DNA of 8,274 bases from an uncultured Flavobacteriaceae bacterium (GTDB taxonomy: Bacteria > Bacteroidota > Bacteroidia > Flavobacteriales > Flavobacteriaceae). Under the pieces are notes generated by a model that was not told the origin of the DNA, did not search any database, and saw only the letters and a list, made by a program, of their open reading frames with translations. The DNA is taken from assembly GCA_938041595.1 (NCBI GenBank), contig CALITN010000131.1, positions 1-8,274 of the forward strand. The letters run 5' to 3'. The translations under genes were made by a program, and so were the position numbers. Positions 6,538 to 8,274 of this stretch are shown in pieces (within the stretch, counting starts at the first letter, position 1; every line of letters begins with the position of its first letter).

Positions 6538-6969
6538 ATGGATAGTTCCAAGGGTTTTGGACATTATTTAGACCGAACGGTCAAACGCATTCAATTGGCA
6601 TATCAAAAAGCCTTTAAGGAGAAGAATATCGATATGACCATTGAGCAATGGGTGATTTTACAACAAATCTATGAGTTGGGTCCCTTGGCATCACAGCGAG
6701 AGTTGACCAATCTTAATTTTAGAACTCGGGCAACAACATCCAAGATGATTACCAATCTAGTGGATAAAGGCTATATCACCAAATCACTTTTTGAAGGGGA
6801 TCTCAAGCGTTACAAACTTAATTTAACAGAAAAAGGCCAAGGCATTATTGAAACATTACTTCCCTTTATTAAAGAGTTAAGAGCCATCGGTTATAAGGAC
6901 ATCGATCAGGATGATTTCCGTGTGTTCTTGAAAGTATTGGATCAGATTTGGCGTAACTACGAAAAGTAG
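6538..6969 (+). CDS. MarR-family winged-helix transcriptional regulator
   Basis: A 143-residue protein with the MarR layout: N-terminal dimerisation helix (about 5-30), winged helix-turn-helix (about 34-98) and C-terminal dimerisation helices (about 100-140). The recognition helix is near R64-A-T-T-S-K-M-I-T-N-L-V, followed by the D76-K-G-Y-I turn, a wing with basic residues (D88-L-K-R-Y-K) and the L96-T-E-K-G end typical of the family. ATG 6538 is chosen; the frame could begin at GTG 6517, adding seven residues (Y-R-K-S-K-S), but ATG gives the normal N-terminus. It is divergent from hppD with a perfect palindrome between them, so it is the likely local repressor of the operon, with a pathway intermediate as possible ligand. 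The gap 6385-6537 before it holds no other clear signal. Effector and direction of control are not shown by sequence. Confidence 0.92.
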   Translation: MDSSKGFGHYLDRTVKRIQLAYQKAFKEKNIDMTIEQWVILQQIYELGPLASQRELTNLNFRTRATTSKMITNLVDKGYITKSLFEGDLKRYKLNLTEKGQGIIETLLPFIKELRAIGYKDIDQDDFRVFLKVLDQIWRNYEK

Positions 6970-7220
6970 AAGTGCTATCATCAGGTCAAAAAATAGGATT
7001 TCATAGGGTATTGTTTATATAGGAGAATCAATGGTGTAGGAAGCCGCATCAAAATTACTTTTGTATGTTCTTTTATTTTGTTGTTTATTTACGACCATAA
7101 CATAAAAAGTTAATAGAGCATGAAAGCTTTGGGAGCTAATCTCACGGTTTTATAATGTTCGTTCGTATCGAATTTTTTTTAACTTTAGAAACTTTTAATA
7201 AAGACAAAAATTCTTAACCA
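6970..7220. other. Intergenic region between marR and exbB
   Basis: An AT-rich 251-base gap. I see no gene, RNA gene or convincing stem-loop terminator after marR. The right half must hold the exbB promoter. Candidate elements are weak: TTGGGA at 7129-7134 and TATAAT at 7151-7156 (16-base spacer), or TAACTTTA at 7180-7187, seven of eight matches to TAnnTTTG but without a TTG at the right distance. An 11-codon ATG frame at 7120 looks like chance. Confidence 0.5.
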
Positions 7221-8000
7221 ATGAAAAGAGTATTGATGAGCCTCGTTCTTATGGGGATTTTAATGACCACTTTTACTACTTATGCGACAACAACCGCTGA
7301 AGAGGTAAACACTGAAGTAGCCGTTCAAGATGCTACTGATGAAGCGGCTGAAGAAATGCCAGCTGAATCGGCATCTTTCACACAGGAGTTGAAAAAGCGT
7401 TTTATCGAAGGGGGACCTGGATTTATGGGAATCGTATTGATTTGTTTGATCCTTGGACTTGCCATCGCTATTGAGCGTATTATCTTCTTAAACCTTTCTA
7501 CTACTAATACTGCGAAGTTAACTTCAGGAGTGGAAGAAGCACTTGCTTCAGGCGGTGTTGAGTCTGCTAAAGAATTGTGCCGAAACACCAAAGGCCCCGT
7601 AGCCTCTATTTTCTATCAAGGTCTTGACCGTGTAGATGAAGGTGTTGAGAACGCTGAAAAAGCTGTTGTTGCTTATGGAGGAGTCCAAATGGGGCAACTC
7701 GAAAAAAATGTTTCTTGGATCTCATTGTTTATCGCCTTGGCTCCCATGCTTGGGTTTATGGGGACAGTAATCGGAATGATTCAAGCCTTTGATAAAATTG
7801 AAGCCGCAGGGGATATGCAACCTTCTTTAGTAGCTGGGGGGATCAAAGTAGCCCTTCTTACTACGGTATTTGGTTTGATTGTAGCTATTATCCTACAAAT
7901 TTTTTACAATTATATTGTGGCCAAAATCGATAGTATTGTAAATGATATGGAAGATGCTTCTATCACGTTGATCGATATATTGGTCGCACACAAAAAATAA
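7221..8000 (+). CDS. exbB: ExbB/TolQ/MotA-family proton channel subunit
   Basis: A 259-residue inner-membrane protein that, with ExbD, would use the proton gradient to drive TonB-dependent outer-membrane uptake (or Tol-like work). It begins with a likely signal peptide or signal anchor (residues 1-22, basic start, hydrophobic core, ending T-Y-A-T), then an acidic Ala/Glu-rich linker (about 25-52). Three membrane helices follow at about 67-90, 165-190 and 205-233. The family signature A174-P-M-L-G-F-M-G-T-V-I-G-M-I is in the second, with T182 at the position of the conserved channel threonine, and T214/T215 in the third. The cytoplasmic loop is about 91-164. The extra N-terminal segment is common in Bacteroidota ExbB and absent from E. 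coli ExbB. It is followed after 24 bases by a small membrane protein gene. TolQ or GldL-like roles are less likely given the signature and neighbour. Confidence 0.9.
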   Translation: MKRVLMSLVLMGILMTTFTTYATTTAEEVNTEVAVQDATDEAAEEMPAESASFTQELKKRFIEGGPGFMGIVLICLILGLAIAIERIIFLNLSTTNTAKLTSGVEEALASGGVESAKELCRNTKGPVASIFYQGLDRVDEGVENAEKAVVAYGGVQMGQLEKNVSWISLFIALAPMLGFMGTVIGMIQAFDKIEAAGDMQPSLVAGGIKVALLTTVFGLIVAIILQIFYNYIVAKIDSIVNDMEDASITLIDILVAHKK

Positions 8001-8024
8001 GTAGGACCTCTTAATTTATTGACA

Positions 8025-8274
8025 ATGAATATTCAAAATATCATCAAAATAGTCAGCGGTATTCTAGGGATATTGGGAGTAATCTTCCTCTTTAGAATTA
8101 TTGGTCTTGGCGATGAAGAAATCAAAATGGCTGCCAGTATGGGGGACTACGGTTCCGTTTCTGCATTGGTTAACTTGGCACTTTTCATATTTGGAATAGC
8201 TGTAGTGGTTACATTGATTTTCTCATTGGTCGGATTGACTTCTGACAGTAAAAAACTTAAAAAAGCGCTGATTT
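8025..8274 (+). CDS. Small two-helix membrane protein downstream of exbB (partial, 3' end cut by window)
   Basis: ATG 8025 opens a frame that runs off the right edge, 83 residues visible. A hydrophobic segment lies at about 6-27 (I-I-K-I-V-S-G-I-L-G-I-L-G-V-I-F-L-F), then a short loop with G-L-G-D-E-E-I-K-M-A and A-S-M-G-D-Y-G, then a second hydrophobic segment at about 46-70, followed by a basic S-D-S-K-K-L-K-K tail. I do not recognise a named family with characterised function. In many Bacteroidota an uncharacterised membrane protein of this kind sits between exbB and one or two exbD genes, so it may be an accessory part of the energy-transduction complex. That reading rests on context (24-base gap after exbB) and memory of gene order. 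Confidence 0.75.
   Translation, partial: MNIQNIIKIVSGILGILGVIFLFRIIGLGDEEIKMAASMGDYGSVSALVNLALFIFGIAVVVTLIFSLVGLTSDSKKLKKALI

Noticed and set aside
7325..7591. Minus-strand frame of 88 codons inside exbB
   Set aside because: Antisense to exbB, with Ser/Ala-rich content mirroring the Ala/Glu-rich linker codons.
1..8274. CRISPR arrays, tRNA or rRNA genes, insertion sequences, phage or defence genes
   Set aside because: No regularly spaced repeats, tRNA-like folds, transposase motifs or terminal repeats were seen; all long frames belong to metabolic, regulatory or transport genes.

Overview
The window looks like chromosomal DNA from a marine or environmental member of the Bacteroidota, most likely class Flavobacteriia. 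It is AT-rich by eye and has tightly packed genes without clear Shine-Dalgarno sites. There are exact matches to the Bacteroidota promoter -7 element TAnnTTTG. The gene set also fits: a GldL-like membrane fragment, a long-form aromatic amino acid hydroxylase, a short-form homogentisate dioxygenase, and an ExbB preceded by a signal peptide. The organism call is inference from these traits; there is no rRNA in the window.

Layout. (1) Positions 2-142, plus strand: the C-terminal end of a small membrane protein with a GldL-like F-K-x-M-x-W motif. (2) Positions 6349 down to 173, minus strand: a five-gene operon for phenylalanine/tyrosine breakdown through homogentisate. Its order is 4-hydroxyphenylpyruvate dioxygenase (hppD), pterin-dependent aromatic amino acid hydroxylase (phhA-like), homogentisate 1,2-dioxygenase (hmgA), fumarylacetoacetase (fahA) and a flavin-reductase-family protein. 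Gaps are 1, 11, 1 and -4 bases, so the genes are almost certainly co-transcribed. (3) Positions 6350-6537: a divergent control region with a perfect 14+14 bp inverted repeat that carries a TAnnTTTG element on each strand. (4) Positions 6538-6969, plus strand: a MarR-family regulator transcribed away from the operon. (5) Positions 7221-8274, plus strand: exbB (TonB-system proton channel) and the start of a small membrane protein, probably the head of an exbB-x-exbD-exbD cluster that continues past the window.

How the genes work together. The hydroxylase makes tyrosine from phenylalanine. A transaminase, not present here, would give 4-hydroxyphenylpyruvate. HppD makes homogentisate, HmgA opens the ring to maleylacetoacetate, and FahA cleaves fumarylacetoacetate to fumarate and acetoacetate. 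The maleylacetoacetate isomerase step is missing from the window. The MarR protein, with its palindromic site over the hppD promoter, is the obvious candidate controller.

The least explained parts are the roughly 280-residue C-terminal extension of the hydroxylase, which seems to hold a degenerate internal repeat, the role of the flavin-reductase-like protein with its conserved-looking 100-residue tail, and the symmetric promoter/operator. I did not find a wholly new system; most of the window is a recognisable catabolic operon with a few under-characterised parts.
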